From contig OW121742.1 of assembly GCA_933228675.1 (NCBI GenBank), forward strand, positions 126,457,983 to 126,521,982: a stretch of 64,000 nt of DNA, in the 5' to 3' direction. The notes beneath the pieces were generated by a model, which was not told the DNA's origin, searched no databases, and saw only the letters and a program-made list of their open reading frames with translations. Both the position numbers and the translations under genes were made by a program. This DNA is from Stomorhina lunata. Taxonomy: Eukaryota > Arthropoda > Insecta > Diptera > Rhiniidae. Positions 11,501 through 23,989 of this stretch are shown here, one piece after another (the first letter of the stretch is position 1; every line of letters begins with the position of its first letter).

Positions 11501-12130
11501 TTCCTAATGGACCGAGTTTAACAACCAATTTCTAAACCAAATTTTATCAATTTATCTTCAAAATTAGGGTCATGATTACAAGCTTTACATGGACAGACTG
11601 TCAGCAAATAGATTGTTTAACCAATCGTAGTATAGGCGTAGTGAAGGTAATGTGATATACCTGTTTATATTTAGCTTGCCAAATTTGTAGTTTTTGTCCG
11701 ATTTAAATATAACTTGACCCTCCACATGGTCTTCAACGAATCTATTTAAGAAAATTAATAAACCCACAATTTCAGAGATATTTGAGAAAATATTTTAAAT
11801 CCTATTAAAATTGATTAGAATAAGATGTGCAGGTAATGAGGTACCACCACACGTTGGTAATGTGTTATAGTGTATCACATTATTTTTGTTAGATTTAAAT
11901 GGGTGAATATACTAAATGGAGGTACAAACGCCTCCTGCGCTCATGCAAAAAAAGATTGTAACTTCGCTCGGTTGATGTCAACGCGGATGACTCCTACATA
12001 TGCATTGTGATGGAACTAGGAAAATTGATTGTGAGAAGAAGGATAGGCAGAGTTGGTAAAATGTTAGTTCGATTTTTTGATTAATTTAGTTAGGATTAAT
12101 TTAATCAAAATTGACAAAGCGATTAAAAAA
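11501..12130. other. Intergenic relic sequence
   Basis: No gene recognised. The first ~100 bases may belong to the upstream part of the dead transposase. The remainder may be 3' tail of the LINE relic that follows on the minus strand. Confidence 0.35.
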
Positions 12131-12990
12131 TTAATCGATTAATGGCAACTCTGGATAGAGGGAGTAGTGCTTGTGGTTATTCGATTTGAACCTTCGGATA
12201 TCATCATTAGAGGGAAAGACTGATGCAGGAAGTTTATTCCACATTCGTGTTGTGCGGCTAAAAAACGAGTTTTCTCTGTAGTGCGATCTACTGGAAAATC
12301 GACCACAAAGGGATGAGCCCTTTTTGAGTTGCTTGTGCTACGAAGAAATGTACGGGTTTCAGAAACAAGATCCCCAATTTCGTTTGAGCGCATGCCATTA
12401 TAGTAACGATAGAACAGTGAAACGCAACCCACATTACGACGATGCTCCAATTAAGCAATAGAGTTGGCAACCCTACTGTCACCGATAAGCACCTTTGCCT
12501 TCTTATGTACACAGTCCACAGCTCCAAAATAGACTTTGAAGCACCGGCCCATACATGAGAGTTGTACTCCATTTTCGGTCGGATACAAGTGGTTTAGATA
12601 TTAAGGAGATCAGTTGGAGTGAAGTATGTCTTACACAGCTTTAGAAAGCCGAGACTCTTGAATAATTCTTTCGACACTTGAAAGACGTGATTAGTCCAAC
12701 GGACATCACACTGAATTTTCACGCCTAGAACATCAAGAGTTTCTGTTTCCTCAATATTTATACCACCCATAATTACAGATGATGCAACAATGTTCGTAAT
12801 GCGTTTATGTGTTAACACACAACATTGGGTTTTTCGAGCCTTGAAATCGAACCTATTTAAACGACCCCAATTGGATATTGTATTGGATAGGTCGGAATTA
12901 AGCGTATCATTCATGGTTTGCCTCTTGGAGTTAATCTCCAATATGCTTGACCTATAGTTGAATGAATACGAATGACAGATGTTTCAAAAG
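12131..12990 (-). pseudogene. Jockey-type LINE reverse transcriptase, C-terminal relic
   Basis: Minus-strand frames give SDLSNTISNWGRLNRFDFK, a KTQCCVLTHKR block and VRWTNHVFQVSKE, then SLGFLKLCKTYFTPTDLLNI, RPKMEYNSHVWAGAS and, in another frame, HRRNVGCVSLFYRYYNGM. This order is the thumb and C-terminal end of reverse transcriptases of the jockey superfamily of non-LTR retrotransposons. A stop replaces the residue after LLNI, and frame changes separate the blocks, so this is a decayed 3' copy. Confidence 0.85.
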
Positions 12991-13245
12991 AGTAGAGAGG
13001 ATTGGAAGTTTGACATAGAAGGTTATTTAGAAAAATAAGAAATAGAGTAGGAATGTTTACACTTTTCAGTTCAAATATTTTCAACAAATTATTTAATTCA
13101 ATTTTTTGCAAAAATTTTAAACCTTGATCATTTTTAGCAATAATTCGGATTAAGATAATTACCCAAATGCTTCGTTATAATATTGGGTAAAGTATTTTAA
13201 ATCTTAGACAATTTCTTGAACAGTATTAACTTTATTATTATCAAA

Positions 13246-13775
13246 GATATGAGCTCTTGATTATGAAAGTGGTATAAGTCAGTCATTTAAAAAAATCGAC
13301 TTTATCAGCTATTTCGTATCAAATCCTAATAAAATTACATAATCTGAAGAGATTAGCAGTTTACCACGAAAATGAACTCGATATAATATGTATATTTTTT
13401 GGTTGATAGACAAAATTAAATTACTGTTCATTTTGATAGTGGTATAAGTCAGTCTATTTATAATTATAATAATTAAAATTTTGTTTTCCTTACTTCTTAG
13501 GTGCATGGTATGTTTAGCAACTTTATATAAAATAACACGGCAGATATTTTCGTAGAACCTATTAACCTTCTAACTCCCCTCCATAACTGAGTTTTGTGTA
13601 AAAAACACCCCGAAAATGGGGAAGAGTGGGGATGAAATGTTCTACAAAAATGTTGGCCATAAAATTTTACTATATGTGTCAGAAGACATCAAAACCCAAA
13701 ACTTAACCATTACACAAGATCACATCACACTTAAGATCGAAAGTATCTAAGTGCTGACTTAGATATTCAAAAAAT
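13246..13775. mobile_element. Partial copy of an ATATGAGC-ended MITE
   Basis: Begins with ATATGAGCTCTTGATTATGA and GTGGTATAAGTCAGTC and is about 85% alike to the start of the neighbouring element at 13776 for roughly 130 bases. It contains a second internal GTGGTATAAGTCAGTC near 13440. It lacks a clear right-hand terminus before the next copy begins, so it is truncated or merged with it. Confidence 0.65.
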
Positions 13776-14244
13776 ATATGAGCCCTTGGTTTTGAAAGTG
13801 GTTTAAGTCAGTCATTTATAAAAATCTAGTTTATCAGCTATTTTGTATGAAATCCTAATAAAATTATATAATCTTAAAATATTAGCAGTATGCCATGAAA
13901 ATTAACTAATAAATAATTTACTTTGTTACAATAAAATGAGTTTAAATAAAATTTTAATTACTAATAAAAATATTTTGTTATTGGTGTAAGTCATTCATAA
14001 AGTCATCACGTTCATTTTGAAAGTGGTATAAGTCATTTCAACCTTTCAAAAACACATTTTCTCTAAAAAATCTTTATAAATTTTACAATCATAATAAATA
14101 CTTGTATGTTGGCACTGCTTTACTGTAAAAAAATCACATTCTATAATATAGAAATATTTTTTAATACTTTAAAATGCAAAACTCAAAATATCTCGAAACT
14201 AAAAAAACATGACTTATACCACTTTCAAAATCAAGGGCTCATAT
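13776..14244. mobile_element. Palindromic MITE with ATATGAGCCCTTG ends (~469 bp)
   Basis: The left end reads ATATGAGCCCTTGGTTTTGA then AAGTGGTTTAAGTCA. The right end is its inverted complement (TGACTTATACCACTTTCAAA then ATCAAGGGCTCATAT, up to 14244). Terminal inverted repeats of about 35 bp, AT-rich body, no coding frame. The flanking target duplication cannot be separated from the ATAT in the repeat itself, so the superfamily is not assigned. Confidence 0.8.
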
Positions 14245-14446
14245 GAACGATAAACTAAATTTTGAGAAAAATAACTTCCTTTTATAAAAAAAAATTGTAA
14301 AGCGTTTATTTTCTAATTTTTAATCAAATAATGATAAATTTTTTATGTTTTACTAAAAAATCCTATTCTAAACCTTATACCCCAGATTTAAGTCCCATTC
14401 CTTAAGGCTTAATACAAATGTAAGACTTTTTAAAACACCTCAAATC

Positions 14447-15220
14447 CAGAGACCGGAGATCGTTTTATTTTTTAAATCCATCAAGTATAAATATCATTGC
14501 CGATGAAAATTTATTTTCATTTCGATCGAAAAATAAAAAAAGAGGGATTTATATTTGAAATATAAATATCCCTCATGATGAAAATTTTAAATATCTATAA
14601 CGATAAATATCCGAACAGAAAAATATTTTATTGATTGTTTTATTTTTGAACTTCTGTTTTGACTTTGAAAAAATAAAATGTTTATAAAATTTCAAAATTT
14701 TCAACAATGAATGTATGAATGTTTTCAATTTATTGCAATGTTTTAGGACATCGAAGTTAAAGATAATAGTTCTAATGGGAACTATTGAGGTTTCTTTGAT
14801 TCGCGTCGCTATTTCTAAAAAATTTTTACTTTTAAACGGTTTAAACGCACTTAGACAACGACCATTTGTTGCCCAAACCCATTTCGATATAAAATTTGCA
14901 ACAATAATTGAATTTATTGCTATTTAAACGTCCTAAAGGTGTTTTATACCCGGACAAATACAGAAATAAAATTTGAATTTTTTCTATCAAAATTTATTTT
15001 CATCGGATGAAAAAAGATGAAAATTATTTTGAACTGTACTGATAAATATCCCAAACGATTTTTTTATATTTTATTTTCATCGGATTGAAAAAAGAAACAA
15101 AATTTTTGAACAAATAAAAATCATGAGGGATTTTTAATATTATTTTAAACTTCAATGATTGTTTTTTTATGGATTTAAACATGAAAATATTGTTTTAAAA
15201 GTATTAAAATCCGGTCTCTG
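14447..15220. mobile_element. Second hAT-type MITE (774 bp)
   Basis: Perfect 11-bp terminal inverted repeat, CAGAGACCGGA at the left and TCCGGTCTCTG at the right, flanked by the 8-bp duplication CTCAAATC (14439-14446 and 15221-15228). CAG-type start and 8-bp duplication identify hAT. The body has scattered ATTTATTTTCATC words in both orientations and no transposase; the 70-codon frame at 14715-14927 shows no recognisable domain. It differs in sequence from the hAT element in Oat. Confidence 0.92.
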
Positions 15221-15228
15221 CTCAAATC

Positions 15229-17224
15229 ACATTTTCTCCTTTTGCTCTCTGAATTCATTTAACCAAAATATCTATTCCTTAGAGAAATATCAATAATCTA
15301 ATAAGCATCATTTATCTTGTAATAACTTGACAAATTAACCATCTTTTAAAAAGGGGATGACAAAATTGTTTACAAAAAAAAACATATCACTTCCTCTAAC
15401 AACCCCCTAAACAGACGAAATTGCTTATAATTTCCCAGACACCTGTAAACAAACTCAAAGTAGAGCAAAGGACACGAACAAAAAGAAAAGTTCTTAAAAA
15501 ATTTAACACGGTTTCAGGATACTTTCTTGTAAATACACTTCAGCATGACTGAAACAGTTTCGTTAAACATTTACAAATTGTTAACTTGTTGGCTGTCTAA
15601 TGCTTAAGGCTATTTTATGATTTTCTAACCTATAAAATTTTGGTTTTATTGATTGTTTTATTCAATTGATGTTTAAAGATTAAAATCTTACAAATTCGTA
15701 ATTATTTGAAATTGGGGGTTTTATATAACGAAAGCAAAAAGTAAAGGAAATTGTTTTAAGGATAAATACAACCAATTATCCTGAGCAATGAGTGGTTAAA
15801 GATATCATATGAAAATATTAGAGGGAGTCAATGGAATTTTAGATATTTTTGTTATTTCGATGATTTTCTGAATTTAAGTTTTTGCTGAACTTTACAAAAT
15901 TTATACTTTTGGTATAATTTAAATAAACCTTAATTATTCTGTGCATGTATCACAGGTTTTTTAAAAATATCGAATAATAGCGTGCAATGATCATTTTACC
16001 TCCTTAAAGCGTTCTTTTATTAAACAGTAGAACTTCAATTTAGTCCACCTCCAATCAACGGCCATGGTTTAAACTTCTGGTCAAATTTAATTTCGTTAAA
16101 AAAAAACGAATTTTAATTAACTTTGACTTTTTTCCTATTATGTTACATTCCTTTTTTTTCCTGTTTTTCCATAAATTCTTAAGTTATCTCGTGTTATCTT
16201 CAAACTAATAAAATCCTTAACACCAAAAATGAATAAAAAAAAGAAGGAACTTTAGCACTTCAACACTTCTTAGTTTTCAGTTACGGTTGAGAGTTTTATA
16301 GCAACAGGATGTAAAAAATGCCATGTTTTATTACATTTTCTTCCTTTTTTAAAACAGATTTTTTGGGTGAAAACTTGCAAGGACTCGTTTTGTTTATCAA
16401 CACATGCCATCTCCTTTTTTTATTAAAATAAAAAGCTAAAGAAATGTTGTAGAAAATAGCTAGAAATCATATTTACTAAATAAGAAATACACTTTTTTTA
16501 GGAAAAAAAAAAAGAAACACTGACCAACGTTGGGGGAGTTTTGTTTTGATCCTTTGTTTCTTAATTTTTTATTTAACTTGGAAGAAAAGGCCACATAATC
16601 TGAAAGGTTTTATCGCCACTTGTTTGAACTTTATGCTAAGACAGTTATATAACCTTAAAATGTCTTTATTTGAAAATATTTAACCAGAAAAAAGGTCTTT
16701 CTTTTGTGTAAAAATTTTGTAAGAAAATCCTACAAAAAAAATGTTCAGGATAAAAATCCTGTTACTTTGTTAAGTAGCTGCTGACATAGTCTTATAATAT
16801 TGTAAACGTCTAGCCATTTGGAAGAGTTTCTTATTAACATAAGTATCATCACTTTGTTGCCTTGGCCATAATAATCAAGATTATTAAATAACTTGAGATA
16901 AGGCCAAATGCATTTGGACAACAAATATAAAAACTTTTTAAAGTCTAATAATAAAATCAGTCTAAAAGATAAAATTATGAAATCAGTATAAGAAATATTC
17001 TCACTAGTCACATGATCGAATAAGTCTAATCAAAAGTAGGAGAATGAAACCGAATTGAACATTATTTAATGTCACTTAGCCCTATCAAGAGAGCTACTAA
17101 AGGGAACACAAATTATTTCATTCAGTTATTCCAAAGACACTTAACAGATACTCTAAAATAAGGGTGCCCAAATGTTCCTTATGGAAGAGCAATCAGTCAA
17201 ACGAAAACGTTTACAAATTTCAAA
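15229..17224. other. Intergenic AT-rich sequence
   Basis: About 2 kb with no recognised gene, RNA or clear repeat. Homopolymer runs and short accidental frames only. Confidence 0.5.
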
Positions 17225-20170
17225 ATGTAAACACCCTTTTTGGATAAAAATTTTTTTTTATAAAAAATTTTTCAATAAAAATATTTTTCTAAATAAAATT
17301 TTTTGATAAAAAATTTTCTATAGAAAAATTTTGATAAAAAAAATTTTTGTCAAAAAATTTTCTACAAAAAAATTTGTTTAAAAAATTTTCTGTAGAAAAA
17401 TTTTTGATAAAAAAATTTTATCAAAAAATCACAAAATTTTCTTTAGAAAAATTTTGATAAAAATATTTTCTATAGAAAAATTTTTGATAAAAGAATTTTC
17501 TATATAAAAATTTTGATAAAAAATTTTCTACAGAAAAATTTTTGATAAAAAAAAATTTCTAAAAAAAATTTTTTATAAAAAAATTTTCTATTAAAAATAG
17601 ATTTAAAAAATGTTCTATAGAAAAATTTTTGATAAAAGAATTTTCTATAGAAAAATTTTGACAAAAAAATTGTCTATAGAAAAATTTTGATAAAAAACAT
17701 TTTCTTAAAAAAAAATTTTAATCAAAAATTTTCTATAGAAAAATATTGATAAACAAATTTTTTATAGAAAAATTTTTCTATATTCTTCTTTTTGATAAAA
17801 AATGTTTTATAGAAAATTTTTTGATAAAAAAGTTTTCTATATAAAAATTTTGATAAAAAATTTTCTACACAAAAAATTTTGATAAAAAATTTTCTACACA
17901 AAATTTTTTGATAAAAAAATTTATTATAAAAAATTTTCTATAGAAACATTTTTGATAAAAGAATTCTCAATAGAAACATTTTTGATAAAAAAGTTTTCTA
18001 TAGAAAAATTTTTGATAAAAAAGTTTTCTATAGAAACATTTTTGATAAAAGAATTTTCAATAGAAAAATTTTTGATAAAAAAGTTTTCTATAGAAACATT
18101 TTTGATAAAAGAATTTTCAATAGAAAAATTTTTTATAAAAAAGTTTTCTATAGAAAAATTTTTGATAAAAAAGTTTTCTATAAAAAATTTTTAATAAAAA
18201 AGTTTTCTATAGAAAAATTTTGATAAAAAATTTTCTACACAAAAAATTTTGATAAAAAAATTTTCTACACAAAATTTTTTGATAAAAAAATTTATTATAA
18301 AAAATTTTCTATAGAAACATTTTTGATAAAAGAAATTTCAATAGAAAAATTTTTGATAAAAAAGTTTTCTATAGAAAAATTTTTGATAAAAAAGTTTTCT
18401 ATAGAAACATTTTTGATAAAAAAGTTTTCTATAGAAAATTTTTTGATAAAAGAATTTTCAATAGAAAAATTTTTGATAAAAAAGTTTTCTATAGAAAAAT
18501 TTTTGATAAAAAAGTTTTCTATAGAAAAATTTTTAATAAAAAAATTTTCTATAGAAAAATTTTTGATAAAAAAGTTTTCTATAGAAAAATTTTTGATATA
18601 TATAAAAATTTTGATAAAAAATTTTCTACACAAAAAATTTTGATAAAAAAATTTTCTACACAAAATTTTTTGATAAAAAAATTTATTATAAGAAATTTTC
18701 TATAGAAACATTTTTGATAAAAGAATTTTCAATAGAAAAATTTTTGGTAAAAAAGTTTTCTATAGAAAAAATTTTTGATAAAAAAGTTTTCTATAGAAAC
18801 ATTTTTGATAAAAGAATTTTCAATAGAAAAATTTTTGATAAAAAAGTTTTCTATAGAAAAATTTTTGATAAAAGAATTTTCAATAGAAAAATTTTTGATA
18901 AAAAAGTTTTCTATAGAAAAATTTTCAATAGAAAAATTTTTGATAAAAAAGTTTTCTATAGAAAAATTTTTGATAAAAGAATTTTCAATAGAAAAATTTT
19001 TGATAAAAAAGTTTTCTATAGAAAAATTTTTGATAAAAAAGTTTTCTATAGAAAAATTTTTGATAAAAAAGTTTTCTATAGAAAAATTTTTTATAAAATT
19101 TTTCTATAGAAAAATTTTTGATAAAAAAATTTGCTATAGACAAATTTTTGATAAAAAAATTGTTGACAAAAAAATTTTCTATTAAAAATTTTTTGATAAA
19201 AAATTTTCTATTTTAAATTTTTTGATAAAAAATTTTCTATTTTAAATTTTTCTATAAAAAAATTTTTGATAAAAAAAATGTTCTATAGAAAAATTTTTGA
19301 TAAAAGAATTCTCTATTAAAAATTTTGATAAAAATCTTCTACACAAAAATTTTTGATAAAAGAAAAATTTCTATAAAAAGTTCTTTGATTAAAAAATATT
19401 TTATAAAAAAAATTTTCTATAGAAAAATTTTTGATAAAAGAATTTTCTATAGAAAAATTTATTATAAAAAAATTTTCTATAAAAAAATTTTTGATAAACA
19501 AAATGTTCTGTAGAAAAATTTTTGATAAAAGAATTCTCTATTAAAAATTTTGATAAAAATCTTCTACACAAAAATTTTTGATAAAAAAAAATTTCTATAA
19601 AAAATTCTTTGATTAAAAAATATTTTATAAAAAAAATTTTCTATAGAAAAATTTTTGATAAAAGAATTTTCTATAGAAAAATTTATTATAAAAAAATTTT
19701 CTATAGAAAAATTTTTGATAGAAGAATTTTCTATAGAAAAATTTTTGATAAAAGAATTTTCTATAGAAAAATTTTTGATAAAAGAATTTTCTATAGAAAA
19801 ATTTTTGATAAAAGAATTTTCTATAGAAAAAATTTTGATAAAAAACATTTTTTATAAAAAAATTTTGATAAGAAAATTTTCTATAGAAAAATTTTTGATA
19901 AAAAAAAATTCTACAGAAAATTTTTGATAAAAGAATTTTCTATTAAAAATTTTTTGATAAAAAATATTTTATTAAAAATTTTTTGATAAAAAATTTTCTA
20001 TTAAAATTTTTTTTTAAATTAAAAATCTATTCAAAATTTTTTGATACAAAATCTTCTATTTTGATAAAAAATTTTCTATAAAAAAATGTTGTATAAAAAA
20101 TGTTCTATACAAAAATTTTGATAAAAAATTTTTTTATAAAAAAAAAATTTAATAAAAAAATTTTCTATTT
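17225..20170. repeat. 30-bp AT-rich satellite (~2.9 kb)
   Basis: Nearly uninterrupted tandem array with a unit of 30 bp made of TTTTCTATAGAAAAATTTTT followed by GATAAAAAAG. The edges are diverged, while 17950-19100 is very homogeneous and shows higher-order alternation of GATAAAAAAG and GATAAAAGAA units. Because 30 is divisible by 3, long accidental frames read as ten-residue repeats (IKKFSIEKFL and similar) on both strands. These are repeat artefacts. Confidence 0.96.
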
Positions 20171-22420
20171 CTGATTTCGATTGAAAATTTCTCGACGAAA
20201 ACTTACCTCAGTCAGGGCCTAGTTTTCGAACTAGACGGTCTTAAACAAATAAAATTTAAATAGTTATATTGTCATAATTTGTAATAGGGAAACGAAGGCT
20301 TTAGATGCTGTTCTTCGATATGTATATAAGGAGGCCAATACCTTTAACAAACACCGATGACTCTAGGATTACTCACATGATCAGCAGGTTAACAAACTGA
20401 TGTGCATATGAACATTTTCCATCGATCTGAAGAAGTTTTTATATGCAATACTTTTTCCATGTTCTTAAATGGATTTTTAAGTTATTTTAAGAAGTTTCTT
20501 GTAACATAATTATTTTTAGCACTTAATTTCTTTCCTATGACAAACTATTTTTGCAAACTATTAAATATGACTTTTTGTGTAGCTTTAGGATATAGACAAA
20601 CTGAAATTACATTTCTACAGAAACTAACTCACTTGCAAAAATAAACTCTATAATAATTTTCCTATTTACCACAAACATCTGCTTTAAATTGAACTGAAGA
20701 AGTAGAAAAAAAATTGCAAAACAGCTTAAGCGGGAAATGAACAAGGATAAAATTTGTATAACATCTATAATAAGATTTCTTTATAACCTATAAATTTGTA
20801 TTAAAACGTTAAATATAAAAAATAAAATCAAATCATGTAAATTTATGCTGCAGCTTAACTTGAGAGAATATTAGGCGCAAAAAATGGAAAACAAATCCCA
20901 TGTAAACCAAAAAAAAAAACTGAAATGAGGAAAAAATATAGGAAAATTGAAGTTAACACCCACGAAAAACAAAACACATGTGTTGAAGCCTAAGGATATA
21001 AAGTGAATTAATTGTGTCCCATATGTAGAGCCATAAACATTTTACCAACAAACATTTATTGGTGGGATTTGCAAAAAACACAGGCACACAAACCTTTGTA
21101 TCCTGATAAGGATAACTTTACTTTCACTCATAATTTTTATAAAAAAAATAACGAAATTGTAAATTGCAATCTAAGGGTGAGATAACTGGTGTGATATTTA
21201 AAAATTATGCGTTTTGGGCTTTATTTGCCTATAAAATCTTTTTTTTTCTGCCTTGAGTTAAAAAAAGATTTTTTATAACATTTTATGAAATCATTTACTT
21301 TTGAAATTAAGGGCTGGTAAAGGAGCTACAAACCACAAACAAAAATTACCTCTTAAGTAGCTAATAAACGTTTATTTTTTCTCAGTTATCTTTTTGTTTG
21401 TAATTATGAGTTTCATATTTTTTCATTTTTTCAAACAAGTGGTACTTGCTTTGTGTCGTAATCTTATTATGAAAATTCTTTTTTCTTCATAATTTTTTTG
21501 GGGTAATTTTCTTTAGTTTTATGGCAGGAAAAATTCATGATAATTTTCTTATGAATGAAGTTATAAATATCATAAACGATAAAAGAACAACCCAGAAAAC
21601 CAACAAAATCATTAACAAATTTTTTTTAATACAAAGATGATGATGACCCCTTAGAAATTAAAAGAAAATTCCAAAAAAAATTAAATTAAATTTAAAAAAA
21701 TACCCCCAAAAAAGATATTTAACACTTCAATTCAATTGTTATACAAATTTTATCTTTTGTATAAACTTTTTTTTAATGGCTAATAACGTTCGGAACACAA
21801 AAAAGTGTAAAAAATTACTATAACAACCTAAAATGAGCAGCTTCACCTCATCATCATCATCTATAAAGTCTGTCAGTCAGTCCGTCTGTCGGTCTGCTAG
21901 CCACTTTCATTATGACTGAGTTCAGTTAAGTTTAACAACGAGTTTTGCATTTTAAATACTGTGGAAAAATGTTTGTAATTGTAAAAAAGTTCACTTATAC
22001 AAATGCATTTATAGTTTGAATTTTTATAAATGTGAAAAAAGTAAAGCATACTTTGTAGCTGGAACTTCCGTTTTCCGCCGAAGTACGAGTGGAAAAATAC
22101 AACAGCAAAATAATAATAAACAGATAAAAGTATGCAACATTATTGTAGTTAAATTGTAATTGTTGTATGATTGTAGAGGTAGTATTGTGTGAACTTGTTC
22201 CCTACTGGATTTATATCTCTTGTTTACAAGTAAATTATTTCGATTTGGACAACAACTATAGCATATGGTTTGTGTCAATAATAACAAATATGATATTTTG
22301 AAGGGTAAACATGTGTCATTATAATTCAGTATTCGATAGACGCCAAAGTTTAAACAAAACGCCCCAATTTTGTACCTAAATATGCTTTGCGGGAAAGTCT
22401 AATAACCTTTTTCACTTGAA
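20171..22420. other. Intergenic AT-rich sequence
   Basis: No gene, RNA or mobile element recognised. Accidental frames only. Confidence 0.5.
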
Positions 22421-22429
22421 GAAAATCGC

Positions 22430-22925
22430 TATAACATCTGAACGATGGTTTCAAAAGACAAGCTGAAGAGAAGGAAATGGCCTGGTCAGCCAATAAAGTT
22501 AGAAGATAAGGAATTGAAACTATTACCTGACGAAGATTGTTGTCAAACTCAAGAAGAACTTCCATTTTTATTGGGAGACATACAACAAGCCATTTCCCTT
22601 AGTTGAATTGATGACGAAAAACGTTGGAAGGTGATTTTAAATGTCAGAAATGATGCTTGAACGCTACAAAAGAAGTAATTTTTGCATTGTATTGTTACTG
22701 GTGATGAAAAATTGGAACATTACAATAACCCCAAGTGAAAAAAGTCACATGGAAAGCCCTGCCAACTAGTCAAGTCCATAGAGAAGCCTAATATCCATGT
22801 CGCTAAGGTAATGCTCTGTTGGTGAAATCAGAAGGGTAGTTTGTATTCTACTGTCCTGATGATATCGGGACAGGAGATCACAGGGGACATGTACCGAAGG
22901 TAAATGATTCGTTTGAAGAGAGAAA
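22430..22925 (+). pseudogene. Mariner transposase relic
   Basis: Plus-strand fragments in changing frames give WPGQPIKLEDKELKLLPDED, ISL then RYKRSNFLHCIVTGDEKW (first catalytic Asp region of mariner transposases, usually HRIVTGDEKW), HYNNPKRKKSH-like sequence, KPNIHVAKVMLCWWNQKGSL and TVLMISGQEITGDMYR. Frameshifts and stops separate them, so the gene is dead and truncated before the second and third catalytic residues. A palindromic element follows directly. Confidence 0.85.
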
Positions 22926-22993
22926 AACATTGTGGGTCATCGGCCTTATAGCCTTCGGCTTGCCCCTTTTCATTTGTTTCGATCGATACATTG

Positions 22994-23449
22994 CTTCAGA
23001 ACAGGGGGGTTACTGCGTATTTCGATTCGAAAGAAGTTATTTTCGAAACACAATGCTTTAAGCATATAGATTCGAACAGTTTTACTCTTGAATCAAAATA
23101 CGCAGTAACCCCCCAGGGTATCAGAAATTTATTTATTCTTTAGCTCAAATCCGGATCTGCCAAAAGCAGTATTTATTAATCGAATCTCGACAATAAAGCC
23201 ATTCTACATCAGTAGCATAACCAGTCTCGGATACCCGAACTTTTTACTCCAGCGGAAGTTGCAAAGGAAATTAGTACAGCTAAGCCTTCGAAGCCCTAGC
23301 GTAAAAAGTTGGGGTATCCGAGACTGATCACTAGCATAGATTTAGAATGGCTATATTGTCGAGATTCGATTAATAAATACTGCTTTTCTTTTTGGCAGAT
23401 CCGGATTTGAGCTTAAGAATAAATAAATTTCTGATACCCTGTTCTGAAG
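22994..23449. mobile_element. Long-palindrome MITE with a smaller MITE nested inside
   Basis: The outer element starts CTTCAGAACAG and ends with its complement CTGTTCTGAAG. Arms of about 170 bases match across GGTATCAGAAATTTATTTAT, CAAATCCGGATCTGCC, TTAATCGAATCTCGACAATA and AGTCTCGGATACCC, around a ~60-base centre near 23265. The left arm is split by a 109-bp insertion at 23005-23113. The right arm shows the uninterrupted sequence. No coding frame. Confidence 0.85.
23005..23113. mobile_element. 109-bp MITE, GGGGGTTA-ended family, copy 1
   Basis: Ends are GGGGGTTACTGCGTATTTCG and its near complement up to GTAACCCCC, flanked by CAG on both sides (23002-23004 and 23114-23116). The intact right arm of the surrounding palindrome gives the empty site and supports a 3-bp CAG duplication. 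The interior contains ATTCGAAAGAA and TTTTCGAAACACAATG. A second copy lies at 54453-54560. Confidence 0.82.
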
Positions 23450-23845
23450 AATTTCCATGCTGATGCTACAACATCTAGGCAAGTGGGGAGTCGAGTTCTT
23501 GACAGGTGTTATACCCGATATCTGGAAAGTGGTACTAAAACCTGGGAAACCCGCGGATCATCGTACAGGTCGATATCCCTCCTGTCACTAGTCGCGAAGA
23601 CACTCGAGGCTCTACTCCTCCCCAGCTGACCACCAGACAAATACCTGAAGCACGCCACCAGCATGGATTCTGCAAAATGCACAGCATTAACAGCCATTAC
23701 CCTCAGATCACACAAGGCTTGAACCAGTAGAGACCTTTTGAAAGAACGGTTCTTATGGCGCTTGACTTGTCGAAAGCCTTTGATACGGCAAGCCATGCCA
23801 CCCTCTACAAAGATATATGTACTTGATCCTTTGGATCATACCTTG
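23450..23845 (+). pseudogene. LINE reverse transcriptase fragment (jockey-type)
   Basis: Plus-strand pieces give IPDIWK followed by LKPGKPADH, then RSISLLSLVAKTLEALLLPQ in another frame, then HQHGF and VLMALDLSKAFDTASHATLY. This order (KPGK, RPISLLS, LE..LL, HGFR, DLSKAFD) is the first half of a jockey-type non-LTR reverse transcriptase, including the first catalytic Asp block. Several frame changes show it is decayed, and it stops before the catalytic FADD-type box. Confidence 0.83.
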
Positions 23846-23989
23846 TACATGGTAGCATTAAACAGCATTCATAAAACGCCACCAACTCGCGATTTCAGGT
23901 TATCCGATGAATGTTGTATTGGTCGCCCACCGCCCATAGGAGAAGAAGAAAAGAACCTGCCGCGGAAAAAAAAGAGTCGTTCTAGCTCA

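Noticed and set aside
17952..19927. Several long open frames encoding ten-residue repeats such as IKKFSIEKFL
   Set aside because: They exist on both strands and in more than one frame because the satellite period is 30 bp and stop-poor; no non-repetitive protein sequence adjoins them.
17225..20170. Could the regular repeats be a CRISPR array?
   Set aside because: Repeats are directly head to tail without unique spacers, in a eukaryotic setting. The same holds for the arrays at 0.3, 5.7, 29.4 and 57.6 kb.
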